Source: Pomphorhynchus laevis (taxonomy: Eukaryota > Acanthocephala > Palaeacanthocephala > Echinorhynchida > Pomphorhynchidae). Taken from it: a DNA stretch of 64,000 nucleotides. Below, piece by piece: positions 24,830 through 36,686 of the stretch. A model generated the notes under the pieces. It ran no database searches and was not told the origin of the DNA. It saw only the letters and a list, made by a program, of their open reading frames with translations. The stretch's first letter is position 1. Each line of letters starts with the position of its first letter. The stretch lies in contig WNNJ02003024.1 in assembly GCA_012934845.2 (NCBI GenBank), forward strand, positions 1 through 64,000, read 5' to 3'. The translations under genes were made by a program, and so were the position numbers.

Positions 24830-26329
24830 ATCTGGCGTCTTAATTATCTATGGATATACTGCTGTATATCATGCGTATTTTTTTACAATGATATTAATAT
24901 TCGTCAGTTCAACCAAACTACTGGTTTCGAAATGATCCCTTCTTTCCAATCTTGTATTTATGGTATTATGATGTAATTTATCGTGTTAATCTTAAATCTA
25001 TAGTGTATTTGTGGTCTTCAAGGCAAGTTTATTAAGCCACTTAGCTTTGCAGTTATCGACAAAACAAAAAATACAAGAAAGTAAGCATAAAACATTGCAA
25101 AACCGCATATGTAGGCAAGTTTATCTTTTCTTTTGTTATCATCCAAGATTTTTTGCATGGCGATGAAAAAATCGAATTCGGGGGCAACTTGTAAAGTCAA
25201 TAAGTCGTATATTCACAAAGTCTCAATTTTTGCCAGTGGCAGCAACTTAAACACTGCACAGTTAAAAATATGGTTAAGCGTTTCGCACCTTTTGAGACAG
25301 AACTTACAAATGCACAAATGGTATCTCTCATTTAATGAAATAGGCAAGCACACAGCTTATTATAATATCCCTGAACCACCAAAGCTCTTCAAATTAATGT
25401 GCGTTTGAACTTTCTTCGACATTGTCAAAAAACTTGGGTTGTCACAGGGGTAAGTGAAAACTCTGAATTCACACTTAATTTCTTTTCTACAAATGCGTTA
25501 AGTTGTAACTACATTCATCGGTTATTGTTAAGTTTAGAACTAACCAGATTTGGATAGATAAATGGGTGTGCTCGCGACGACAGGAAAGTCACTACTGAAG
25601 ATGATCGTTTAGGAGAAATCCCAACGATTATCTTAATGAAGCACCAACCAAACTTGACCATTTATTGAAAAATTATTGCTTTCAGTTCCCCCTAAACTGA
25701 GATCCATCCAAATCGCTCGCAGTTTATAGCCAATAATTGGGCGCAGGATCATCTGAAAATAGAATAGCCTCCTTGAATTGACAAGCATTCTAACTTCGAA
25801 AGTACATATGTTACCATTTTCTTTTTTATAGCTATATTCGCTTTTGCTTATTGAGATGTTCGTTAAAAGTCCATGTAGTGGCCAGATAAACCCCAAAATA
25901 ATCATAACATGTACAAAATCAAGGATTCCATCGTTTAGCACAAGAACATTACTATGAGCCAGCCGTTTTTTGGCCTAAACTTGACCACCTTTTATTTGGC
26001 AATGTTGGTTGACATCTTATTTCGCTGTTCAATATACATCTAGGTTATTTAAAGCCTTTCGAACCTATTGTTGCATTACACTATGTCATCAACATATATC
26101 ACTAAACAGTATATCATTAAACAGTAGATCAAATAATTTAAAATTATATGATTATGTAAATTTGTGTTTTATAAGTTAGACGTTACATGCCACTTGAAGT
26201 TAGTTTTAAAAATAAATGGAAACAAAAAGCAGTGATCAATTTACTAACATGCATGTACAATAAACATATCATGTCAAGTCGTATTTTATTAAATTTTGAT
26301 TCCGAGCTTATAGAATTTCGCAAACATAG
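24830..26329. other. No gene recognised
   Basis: AT-rich sequence downstream of the transporter gene. Two open frames (25018-25200 minus, 25633-25941 minus) have hydrophobic stretches but no family resemblance and no splice context that makes them exons. The transporter 3' UTR must lie in the right part of this interval. Confidence 0.4.
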
Positions 26330-29300
26330 TCAATCAATATCATCAGATGACTTATGTGAATCCGACCATGGTAGCAGTTTGCTAAATCCGAATATTACAA
26401 ATAACAGTGCACACAAACCATGCGTGATTGCACATAGCATAAACACGATTCTCCACTGTTCTCTTGTACTCTAAAAATAGATTGGAGATTATTCAAAGCT
26501 TACTACTTTAGTTATACATCTTTCGTTATTCTTCCAACAATAAGTGGAGCAACGAATCCTGGAATACTCCCAAATGTATTTGCAATACCCCATATAATTC
26601 CAGCGTACTTCGGTGACATGTCTTGTGGGACAATAAACAACCCACCGGAATTCATCCCTCTAAGCATTAATCACTTAAAGAGGTATATGTATTTTCAAAA
26701 TATAAACGAAGAAAAAGCAAATTGTAAAATATCAATTCATTTTTGTAGACGGTCATTTAATTAACTTTGAAGACAATTAAATGTTCAGCTTGACAATGTA
26801 ATTAAATTCGATTAAAAAATGAACTTCTCTTATGAACCGGGCATAACCCGATTGTTATAAAACTCATGGCATTTACGCATTTCTTTCTGTTCAGCCGTTA
26901 AATTTTTCTGGATTTTATAAAAATACCTGTTTAGATAATTAATTGTAGCTTGTTAAAAAATGATCACATATTTGTTGCGAACTTATTTGCATGCACTTGA
27001 AATAATTCAAATGCAAGCCATTTCCACGATATGAACAACTTATTTGAGCAAAATCTTCAAATAAAAAAGTTTAAAAACCATTTGATTTTAAAATGTATAG
27101 AGTAATACATTTATAATTTAGGAAAAGACTTACCAATTAAAAGAATAACTAATAAGATTAGAATTTTATTTTTTGCCGTTTATCCCGAAAGGAAGCGGGG
27201 TAGGTTTTTAATGTACACGTCCTCTCGATAGTTTTCAATGTACACGGTTGTGGGCTAGATCCATGTGCAATCGAGCAGTTTGTAAATTCTTGTGTTGTGT
27301 GTGTCGAGCCAAAGCTGCTTTAGTCGTCCTTTCGGACATTTACAATCTACTTGGATAATCATACCCGTTTTCGCCATTAAGTTTTCAGTTGCATTCAGAT
27401 TGTGACCGAACCATCGAAGACGGGCTTCTCACATTTCTTCCTTTATTGGAGCAACATCGTACCGCTGTCGATTTGAGTTTGAAAGGACGTTTTTGATTAA
27501 GTTGATATAGCGACGAAATTTTAAGTAGCCTTCTGATCGGCCTGTCGCAAGGTTTGTCACCAAGAGGGTGTCCGCCTTAAGTTCAACCAGCAGTTGGTTT
27601 TCTGCGAGGAGCTTCCAGGGGCACCACGAGGAGGAACATACACCCCCAAGTAATAAGATTATATTGTATCACATAAATCGATAGCTTAATGGAACAGTTC
27701 ACATGTTTTGATGGTTTCTGGTCCACTGTTCATCTATATATGGTATTCTAATGTATTTAGTATCTGTTTGAGATCCTGCTAGTTTAGATCTAAAATTATT
27801 TCCTTTTAAACGTAATTTTTTTTAATTAATAATGGATATTATCGGATATCCATTACTCAGAAGATATTTACAAGTATTATTATCAAACCATTTATTTTAT
27901 TATTATCAAACCATTTATAAGTAATGGTGATGCTATTTGATTAGCGTTCATCAACGGAAATTTAAAGTGAGATAACATCGGCTGTTACAATCATTTTATT
28001 CGAGAAAATTTGACTTTCAATAAATATTTTTTCACTCTCTCCTAATTGTAATTAGTAAAATTATCATTCAAATTTCGAACACTTCCTGTTTTCGGACATA
28101 AAACAATCAAATTTGAGAATGAATATTTCCGAATTAACATCCTTAAAATCTTAAATGAGTATCAAGAAGACAAATATATTATTTACTAATGTCGGCTAGA
28201 TCTGTCAATCAGTGATTGCCACTATCTTTTGGGATATTTTATATTTATTTATAAATAGTTATTTAATATTATGTCCTGCTGGATCAAAAATAAGATCAAT
28301 ACCTGTGAGGATGATATCGTGCCACAATCAGAAAAATTTCAGCTCACAGATACAATCAAGTACAATTAAAAACATTAATTGCAAGTGGCAGCATGAAAAA
28401 ACAGTGATCCGGTTAGCAGATCACTGTTTCTATTGATCCAGCCTACATCCACTAGGCTGGATGCTGGAGCATCCAGCTTAGTGGATGTTGCGTTGAATCA
28501 CGATACAGACGTCCTGAGTTCAAATCCGATCAGCATCAGTGTACGGAGAAAGCAGATAATAAGGGTCGAAACGTGAAATGTAGGTCTGGGTCAGCAGCTG
28601 ATGAGACCCACCCAGACTGATTAGTAGCGTCCTGCTGTATCAAAAATAAGATCAATACCTGTGAGGATAATATCGTGCCACAATCGAAAAAATTTCAGCT
28701 CACAGATGCAATCAAATACAATTAAAAACTATCATTGCAAGTGGCAGCATGAAAAACGGGTGATCCGGCTAGCGGATCACACACATCGGGTAGGTTTCTA
28801 ATAGATCGTTAGAATACGATCCCCTACCAAAAGTAATATACAGAAATGTATATCTACACCACTGGAGCAGCCAGCTTAGTGGATGTTGCGTTGAATCACG
28901 ATACAGACGTCCTGAGTTCAAATCCGATCAGCATCAGTCAACGGAGAAAGCAGATAATAAGGGTCGAAACGTGAAATGTAGGTCTGGGTCAGCAGCTGAT
29001 GAGACCCACCCAGACTGATTAGTAGCGTCCTGCTGTATCAAAAATAAGATCAATACCTATGAGGATAATATCGTGCCACAATCAAAAAATTTATTTAATA
29101 TTTGGCCACATATTTTCTTTAAGAAAGTGATATAATTTTTTTCTAGAGTCCGTAATTGCAAATAACCAAATAGCGAAACAAAAATTCGTCCAATTGGTTT
29201 TTCGAGAAAACAAAACTTATCGACAAATGTCGAAGGCTAATCAGCCTAAAAATTTTGTACCGTTAATAAAAGAAGTTTTTATAGTTACATTGTTCTTGCA

Positions 29301-31849
29301 GGTTATGAAACAATCTTCCTAAATATTGTACGCATATTAAGTTTGTTTTTTCTTATAATTGATCTCCGAAAATATTAGCTTTTTAACAGTAAAAATTGAT
29401 AATTTTTCAAATTATAAAAATATTACCAATTGATTTATATACTACATAATATAAATACAATATATTTATATAATATGTTATATTATATATTTATATAATA
29501 TAACACATATATTATAAATATAATATAAATAATATAAATATATTATGTTATATAATTATATATTATTTATTAATAGATTATACATTACATTATTAATTGA
29601 AATTATAACAATACCCCGAATTTATAGCTTACAAAGATGCCAGCGTTATAGTAAACATTAATACTCCCACCCAAGGACTATTCTTATTGACATATCCCAT
29701 AGCAAATATAGCAGCAGCTGCTCCTGCATTTCCTAAAAGAAACAGCGAGAACTATAAAGAGACTTGCTAACTTAGTAGACTAACCTATTCCGGTAAAACA
29801 TTTTCTGCAAGCCTGTGTACTTAAAATTTTATTTCTTATCAGTCTGTCTGCTACCATACCACTTGAAATTGCCATAATGAAATAAAACAAATATGGAATT
29901 GCAGTTGCTGCACCATTCTGGAATAATTAAGCTTGGTAATTAATACAGTTACATCAATTACCTTCTCTATATTAAATCCGAAAACGTCTTTCATGATAGT
30001 TGACACGTAACTCAAAATCGTATAAAATCCTGCACAGTTCAAGAAGTAACAGGCAAACATTATCAAACAGGGCACAGATGTAAAAATGTTTTTTAAAGGT
30101 ATATCCTGTGATAAAAATTTAATAAAAATTAACGCATAATTGTAAGCACATACCATTTGTTTACCAGTAACTGTTAAAATAACATTTTGTTTGATATATT
30201 TCTTTTCATTGCTAGAAATGAACTTATTATTGTCCGGATTACTGGTTATCGTAAGTATGCACGCAACACACCATATAATCCCCATCAAACCTATATTAGA
30301 TTAGGTACATATATATTTAACTTCATTGCTTACCGCCTGCATAGAATACTAATGGCCATCCATTTAAAAAATCCATTGCACATAACGATCCATACAGTGG
30401 CATATATATTATAGGTCCGATTTGAGCACCTCAAGTAATCAAATATTTGAACAAGAATCTTACTGACTAACCTGAATATGCTGTTGCTAGCATTACACTT
30501 TTCTCATCTTTCGGTGACCACCTGGACGACAGTTCAACTAATGACGGCCAGACAAGACCCTTAGAGAACATGAATACTTAATTAAATTGAAAGATTAAAT
30601 TGCATACCGCTGAGAGTCCGGTAAGTAGTCTAGTAGTGAACACCAATGTAAAGCTTATGTTAGCAGCTGCTGGAGTTAGAAAAGTTGTTATCGTTCCAGC
30701 ACTCATAGATAATAGCAGGATCAACCGCGGACCGTACTTGTATGCCAATATTCCACCAGAGAGTTGAAATACGATGTAACCAAAATAATAAGAACTTAAC
30801 AATCTGCCTTTCATATTCTCATCCCATAAAAATGGGCCATCCTTTAAAATATATAATAGTGTAAGGAATTAGTTTTTATAATATTGCGTTCAAAACATGA
30901 CTATTATGTCATATTATATAGCTGACATAGTAGAACTACATTGTCGCATATACTCAAGTAACAACTTCAAATAATTATATTAATTTTTCAAATTAGAGAT
31001 ATATTATTTACATTTTATTGGAACTTTTGAAATAAAAAAAAACACTTTTGTGTCTTCTCTGTTTCAATCATTAAATCTGTAAATAGCGAGAATAGTAATT
31101 ATTTCATTATTTCATTAGATAATGAAATATTGATGATCATTCCTCCAAGCATTTGAGGACGAACTTGATATTTGTATTTTTAACACACGTTCGGTTGAAC
31201 AGGCAAATATTCTATGAGATTTATAAAAAGAAATGCCTATATAATTGGATAAAACTTGCGCTTAGAAAATTACGAAATTGCGTGAGCGCATTATATTGTT
31301 CATAATTGCGTCTCGTTTCTTACAGCGTGCTAAGTGATTTTAAAAATAAAAACTTATTATAATAATTACTAGTTAATTATAATTCAGGAACTACTTGCAG
31401 ATAGCCATGATTTCTTAATAAAGATAAATAATAAATAATTATTAAAAATATAAATGTATCGATATTTGTCTAAGAAATGTCTGACTGACTATCTTATTTT
31501 GAAATTTTTCAAACGATTAAAATGATTATTTATTGAAATACCTTGTGATCATTAGACGGGTTTTCGGAAATGTTTCTTTGTATATTGGCACCATTTTCTT
31601 GATACTTATAGTCATCGGATGTGTCAATATAATTGTTTATTTGTACATTTTTATAATTTTCTTTGAAATGTGTACTATCCGTGTGTAAAATCGATTTGTT
31701 TCCAGATATGTTTGACATCGCTTTTAAACCTGTGTGGTTAACCATACAAACAATAGCGATAGTCATATTCAAACGTTGTGCATACTGAGTTGCCATACAA
31801 AAACATGTAATTACGGCTACGTACGATCGAACAGAGAATAAGAAACGAT
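26330..31849 (-). CDS. SLC17/sialin-type anion transporter (MFS), 5' exon missing
   Basis: Multi-exon gene for a 12-helix major facilitator of the SLC17 family (sialin, vesicular glutamate and phosphate/anion carriers of insects). Exons, in coding order: 31849-31542, 30841-30608, 30559-30472, 30429-30334, 30290-30154, 30105-29962, 29917-29785, 29732-29633, 26659-26518, 26470-26330 with the TGA. Every intron has GT...AG ends and all phases agree, giving 506 codons without a stop. Helix 1 ends A-Q-R-L-N-M-T-I-A-I-V-C-M-V-N, close to the family R-V-N-x-S-I-A pattern; a long polar loop with N-glycosylation sites follows, then W-D-E-x-x-K-G-R-L-L-S-S-Y-Y-F-G-Y, the G-G-I-L-A-Y-K-Y-G-P-R loop and, late, D-M-S-P-K-Y-A-G-I-I-W-G. 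Last residues are hydrophilic, cytosolic. Substrate cannot be told. The start codon and first few residues lie in an upstream exon I could not locate; the intact frame argues for a live gene. The 3-kb intron between the exons ending 29633 and starting 26659 is full of retroelement debris. Confidence 0.9.
27185..27650 (-). pseudogene. RTE-like LINE 3' fragment
   Basis: Within the large transporter intron, same strand as the gene. The minus strand reads R-Y-D-V-A-P-I-K-E-E-M, a stop, then A-R-L-R-W-F-G-H-N-L, and about 30 residues later C-P-K-G-R-L-K-Q-L-W-L-D-T. The R-L-R-W-F-G-H and G-R-P-K-x-R-W-L-D pair is the usual C-terminus of RTE-type ORF2. Edges are approximate; stops show it is dead. 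Confidence 0.65.
28259..28270. repeat. Target-site duplication, left
   Basis: TTATTTAATATT, identical over 12 of 12 bases to 29091-29102 on the other side of the SINE array. Confidence 0.85.
28271..29090 (+). mobile_element. Tandem tRNA-derived SINE array (retrozyme-like)
   Basis: About 2.1 units in head-to-tail order: unit starts at 28273, 28629 and 29027 (GTCCTGCTG), spaced 356 and 398 bp; the first unit lacks a 42-bp stretch. Each full unit has a tRNA-like part with an A-box-like CAGCTTAGTGGA (28472-28483; 28870-28881) and a B-box-like AGTTCAAATCC (28517-28527; 28915-28925), 45 bp apart. Then comes a segment with GGGTCGAAAC (28563-28572) and CTGATGAGACCC (28598-28609). The array ends in an A-run and the whole is flanked by a perfect 12-bp direct repeat, so it was inserted as a multimer. 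It lies in the large intron of the transporter, opposite strand. A SINE origin is well supported; ribozyme activity is inference. Confidence 0.75.
29091..29102. repeat. Target-site duplication, right
   Basis: Second copy of TTATTTAATATT, directly after the A-run that ends the SINE array. Confidence 0.85.
29440..29600. repeat. TATAA-type low-complexity tract
   Basis: Imperfect TATAATATAAATA repeats inside the transporter intron, just 3' (plus-strand sense: left) of the exon at 29633-29732. Confidence 0.8.
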
Positions 31850-32630
31850 CTTAAAAAGACTACTTTAAAATCAAGAAAATACAAATTCATAAGAATTTTT
31901 ACATGTAGAAGTCAGTCTTTAATAAATTTCCTTTATTAGATAAGAATGCCTTGGAATTTTAATAAATACTTTAAAGTTAACATTTTCAGAAATTATGAAA
32001 TTGTATTTCCTAGCATTGCTCTTTATTTGAAAAAAGTACAGAATTATGAGATACTACACTAAATACAAAAATTATATAACACTAAAGAAAATAGTTTCGA
32101 TTAATTTAAAAAGCTGCAATCGATTCGTGTACTTCAATCAATATTTTATATATTTCATATATGAAATCAAATTCCATTCTGTTACTGACTTCTACTAAAC
32201 AAAGTACGACTACGAAACTTGTCAATTTCTGTCGAATTGGTACATATTTCTACGCTATTTCGAGATTAGGTATATTCACTATAATTAAAATTAACTAAAA
32301 TTAACTTTAAAACTTGTGATATTTATATAGTATTTATATGAAACTTGTGATATTTATATCTTCTATACAAGTTATTTTATTTTACTGACTAGTTTAACAA
32401 TTCTTGATTACTAACTACTTACAATTCGTGAATAAAATTGTAATAACCAAAGTGAATAAAATGGATTTTATTCACGAATCTACAAATAGCAGTAGGTACT
32501 ATTGATAAAGTCAGAAATAAACAAGATAGTGATCAATGTGATACCACATTTATTAGCATGTAAAATTAACTTTAAAGGCAAGTAAGCAATTGCAGATGAA
32601 GTGAACACATGATATGTAGAAACCTGATAG
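31850..32630. other. Upstream flank of the transporter, no exon found
   Basis: AT-rich. The missing first exon of the transporter should lie here or further right on the minus strand, but no ATG followed by a fitting donor could be chosen with confidence. Confidence 0.35.
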
Positions 32631-32634
32631 CATA

Positions 32635-32890
32635 GCAGTTCCTCCTGATGACCTCTAATTCTTATTCTGATACAACGTCTGTTATTTATTGGTCAATTCA
32701 TAAAAATGACGTTTATTTTAAATTTTATTTTTTATTTTAACTTGATATAAATTATAGAAAATCTAAAAACAATTATTAATTTTATTATTTAATTATTAAA
32801 TTTTGATTTAGCATTATTATGTTTTGTTTATTTTTTAATTATATTAAATATGTAGACTCAGTTAGCTGATTTGATTTGATTCATTCAAGA
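32635..32890 (+). mobile_element. Naiad-type 3' UTR and tail fragment
   Basis: GCAGTTCCTCCTGATGACCT, TTCTTATTCTGATAC, GTTATTTATTGGTCAATTCA and finally TATGTAGACTCAGTTAGCT follow in the same order and spacing as in the reverse complement of 38641-38900. No coding part. Confidence 0.7.
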
Positions 32891-33059
32891 ATTATATTTT
32901 CATTATTTGATTAGTAAAATAAAAGACTGAATAAATTAAAATGTTATCTCTATAATGCATCAATAAAAATGTTGATGCATTAATTATTATTGATTGACTT
33001 TTAGGCAATGACAATTTAAATTAATTGTAAATAGTTACTAATGATCCATTATTGATAAC

Positions 33060-33500
33060 GAATTATCGGAGCTGGATCAAAAAAGGGTGAAGTTTTTTAT
33101 TGATATTTCGCTAACTTCTGTTAGCATCTTCAGAAAATTACCTAGTAATTTTCTTACGATGCAACCAGAAATTAGCGAAATATCAAAAATAATTTCTTCT
33201 TTTCTTTGATACGGCTCTAATAATTCTTTATCAAATTGTAATTTTCTGAAGATGCTAACCGAAGGTAGCGAAATATTAAATAAAATTTTCCTTCTTTCTT
33301 TGATCCAGCTCCAATAATTCTTTATCAAATTGTAATTTTCTGAAGATGCTAACAGAGGTTAGCGAAATATCAAAAATTTTCCTTCTTTATTTGATCCTGC
33401 TCCATTAATACTTTATCAAATTGTAATTTTCCTGAGATGCTAATGAAGGTTAGCCAAATATCAATAAAAAAATTTCCTGTTTTCTTTAATCCAATAATTC
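33060..33500. repeat. 93-bp minisatellite array 1
   Basis: About four units with the conserved TTTTCTGAAGATGCTAAC, then a short stem-loop, GCGAAATAT(C/T)AAA and TTTGATCCAGCTCCAAT. GAAGATGCTA recurs at about 33249, 33341 and 33436 (period 92-95). The first unit, about 33067-33130, is in reverse orientation. The same unit builds the array at 43990-44575. Confidence 0.85.
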
Positions 33501-34330
33501 TTTATTCAATTTAATTTTATGTTTCAATGACAATGTATCTCTGCATAAATATTTACTACATAGCGATTCGACAATCCAAAACTAGTTATATATCAAATAA
33601 AATGATATTTATAAAAAGATAAATGCTTCTTTGCTGCTATCAGATTTGCTGGTGGAAGCAAATATTATCCACCTTCTGAAAGATGGTTTAAGACATAAGT
33701 TTATGATTAATGAATTTCTAATTTTTATTAATTTAGTTTTAAATATTAGCTATTTTGTTGCAATTTACAAACTAATATCTTAAATTGATTAATTAATTAA
33801 TTTAATTAATTAATTTATACTAGTAGGTTGGTCGTCGTTGAAAAATAAAAACTCATATACATACATTTCTTAGCAATTTGAATATCTCCACTGCTTGACA
33901 TTTATAGTTGATTGACTGTAACAGCGAATAATCTAATAATATTAGATTATTCAAATCTAAATAATGAAAGATAAAAATGAATTATATCACAGGTAATACT
34001 TATACTTATGAGTATGTAAATGCTTCCATTATATAAGACAAAAATCTTAAAATTTAACTTAATCCTAGAATTTTATTTAGAATTATTTTCAATTAATTTT
34101 AACTTATTTAACATTTCTACCTGATATTTAAAATTTTAATTTCTGCCGTCCTTCAGTGATGATGTATTAAATGTAGAAAATTTATGTATAAATAAAGCCT
34201 ATAAGGTTCCATGGGGGATAAGATACTAATGCCTTGTATTCTGTAGTAAAATTAAAAGTCAATTATCCATACAAAACTCAATTATACAACAAAAAAGACA
34301 CAAGGGTTTTAAGTTAGATACGAAGGCCTT
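33500..34330. other. No gene recognised
   Basis: AT-rich sequence, with an ATTAATTAATTAATTTAAT tract at 33785-33815. Nothing else is seen. Confidence 0.4.
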
Positions 34331-35230
34331 GTATCCTTATTTACTAACGGGTTATCGTTTGCTGTTAAAATTTTACATTATTTTTGTTAACATAAAATCT
34401 ATAAGCGGATCCAACATTCATCACCATATCAAATACTCTCTGCAAAATATTGAGCTGAGCCGACATATTACAAGTCGTTATCAGACAATGTTTAAGCCAC
34501 TTCGGAAAAATCTGGTTTATGGGGCGATGCATCACAGGAAGAGTGACCACAGTGAATGTTACCATCAACAATGGATCAGCTTGAGTGAAACCCTCTCTTG
34601 AAAACATTATATCGTTATCTATTACGAGCGTCAGATTTTGTGTGTAATTGTTGAAAAGTTTTGGATATAGCAAGATACAGATATTCTTCATTCCTTCCTA
34701 TTGATTAGATTAAAGGCATTATCTGTATCAATCTGAAGTAAGCATAAATCATGAGATGCGTCTAGTAACGCACGGATATTTCTTAAGGCATACTCGATAC
34801 CGCATCGTTGTCCAGCGAATAGATAAATATTGCCCGGTAATGGCTTGAATGTAACTGGATATCTTTCTCGAAATTACTTTTGTCACAATACGACGGTATA
34901 CTTCTCCGATGCCTATAGAACGAATGCTTGCGAAATTATCCCGTGCAATTAATCTGGATTTCATAAACGCGTGTTTGTTGTCTCAGAACTCTGCTATATC
35001 GTATCGAATTTGTAGGTCATCGCCCCATCGCTTTTGCCATTTTTATAGAATCTCGGTCAAATGATTTAATCATGTGCTTCCATTCTCTTGCATCAACTCT
35101 AGAAGGACCAGCGGCTCCAGTTGTTCTCTTTGACTGATTTATAATATTCGTTCCACATACGTCATCAAAAAGCGATAGACGATAGGGCGAAGCGCCTGAA
35201 AGTGGAAAATATAATATTACATTACTTGTT
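34330..35230 (-). pseudogene. Family C reverse transcriptase fragment (copy 2)
   Basis: Minus-strand remains of the reverse transcriptase also found at 46150-47825. In order: R-T-T-G-A-A-G-P-S-R-V-D-A-R-E-W (about 35145-35090), R-S-I-G-I-G-E-V-Y-R-R-I-V-T-K-V (about 34925-34875) and S-R-E-G-F-T-Q-A-D-P-L (about 34605-34570). The K-T-x-G-x-A-G-P-S, I-G-V-x-E-V-x-R-R-I-x-x-K and T-Q-G-D-P-L blocks are characteristic of this invertebrate reverse transcriptase type. Several frame breaks; a piece with the catalytic F-A-D-D is absent. Possible upstream remnants extend to about 35440. Confidence 0.65.
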
Positions 35231-35439
35231 GCCAGTTCTCCCGACGGATGTTTGAGAAATAGGAACTCTCTCCCCGTTAATCACTGATATCGTCAACTAA
35301 ACTTAATAGGTTACCAATGGTTGATCAGATACAAAAGATCGCACTCGCCCTTTATAATTTCCTTTTTCTACCTGATTTAGAAACATTTTGTCCATTTGAA
35401 CGGTTTCCTCCGGTAACCCAACACATCATGTAGCCAAAT

Positions 35440-36680
35440 TTTTATAAATGAGTAATTTTAATAATTACAATTTTTAATTTATAATTATATAATAATTTAT
35501 ACGAATGATGAATTTTCTATTTGTTTTATTTTTGCCACTATAAATAAATCAATATAAAAAATATATAATAAATCAATATTATTGATTTATTATATAAATC
35601 AATTGATTTATTATAAATTGATTAATCAATAAATCAATAAATTGATTTATTATAAATCAATATTACAACTTATTCCCTGTATATATTTAATTTGCTAATA
35701 TGACAAATAAGAGTAAAATAGAATTTATATAACTTAATAAACCACTACAATATAAAACTAGCACTCGAGCTATCTCGGGATTAGTCTTCTTTTCAAGAGG
35801 ACGTCCCCTAGAGCAAATTCTAAGGTTTCTCAAGTTCCTCATCTCGAGATTACCGACCATAGTCCGTCTCGACTGTATTCTTAGGTAATGAAAGACCTGA
35901 ATGGTAGAGTCGAAAAGCGGCGCGCTGGTACGGCCGGAGGGCTCAGATCCCTCTGAACATGAGGCCGTAATGATAAGAAGGAAGACAAAGGAAAGGCTAC
36001 GACTGTAATGGATAATTGATTTAATTTGTGCTTTCTACATGTTTTAATTTTAAATTTTTTATCAGTTATATAGTTATTTAACAAAACCTCTATCTATAAA
36101 TTCACAATGAAAGATTGTGAATTTATAAATATTTATAAATTCACAATGAAAGATTGACCATATCGCGGAAGTTCAAACGATTATCTGTGCCTCTTTTTTC
36201 ATCAAAACATTAAACTATAATTCCCAATGAACAAATGAACATAAACCAACAACAGAGATAAGAACATAAAAGCAATAACAATGATAAAAGAAACACTATT
36301 CAAAGGAAAATTAATTGTAAGATTGATTAAAGAACAAAATAGTAAATAATTTTAAATAAAGTAAAGATATACCAGGATAAACTACAAACCATAATTCCAA
36401 AATATTAGTTATAAAATTGATATTAAATTTATTATTAAGCATTTATTTATTATTACTTTTTCATAAAAAATGCTTCTTGTATTTTAACTTCACGAACGTT
36501 ATTCTCCACCGAAATCAATTTACTCCTATCAAACCCTATTTTATGATAATTATTTAAGGAATGATCTATAACAGCACCTGATCCAATTCTTTTTTAACAG
36601 AATATTTATATTAACCAATACATTTTAACATCAGTACGTTTTAACAATAAGTTTTAACATAAGTAAAAACTGATGTTAAA
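35440..36680. other. No gene recognised; AT palindromic tract
   Basis: 35560-35660 consists of AAATCAATTGATTTATTATA-like, largely self-complementary repeats. 35880-36000 is a GC-richer patch (GGCGCGCTGGTACGGCCGG) that might be the end of an unrecognised element. A 35-bp near-repeat, AAATTCACAATGAAAGATTG, occurs at 36097 and 36135. No exon is supported. Confidence 0.4.
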
Positions 36681-36686
36681 CATCAA

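Noticed and set aside
25018-25200. Small hydrophobic minus-strand frame as a membrane protein gene
   Set aside because: No family match, no splice or promoter context, and AT-rich DNA easily gives such hydrophobic frames.
26187-26474. 95-codon plus-strand frame
   Set aside because: It is the antisense of the last transporter exon (26330-26470).
28472-28540. tRNA gene in the SINE array
   Set aside because: A and B boxes are present but no acceptor stem or anticodon arm can be folded, and the block is repeated within a longer unit.
34329-34601. 90-codon plus-strand frame
   Set aside because: Antisense of the family C reverse transcriptase fragment.
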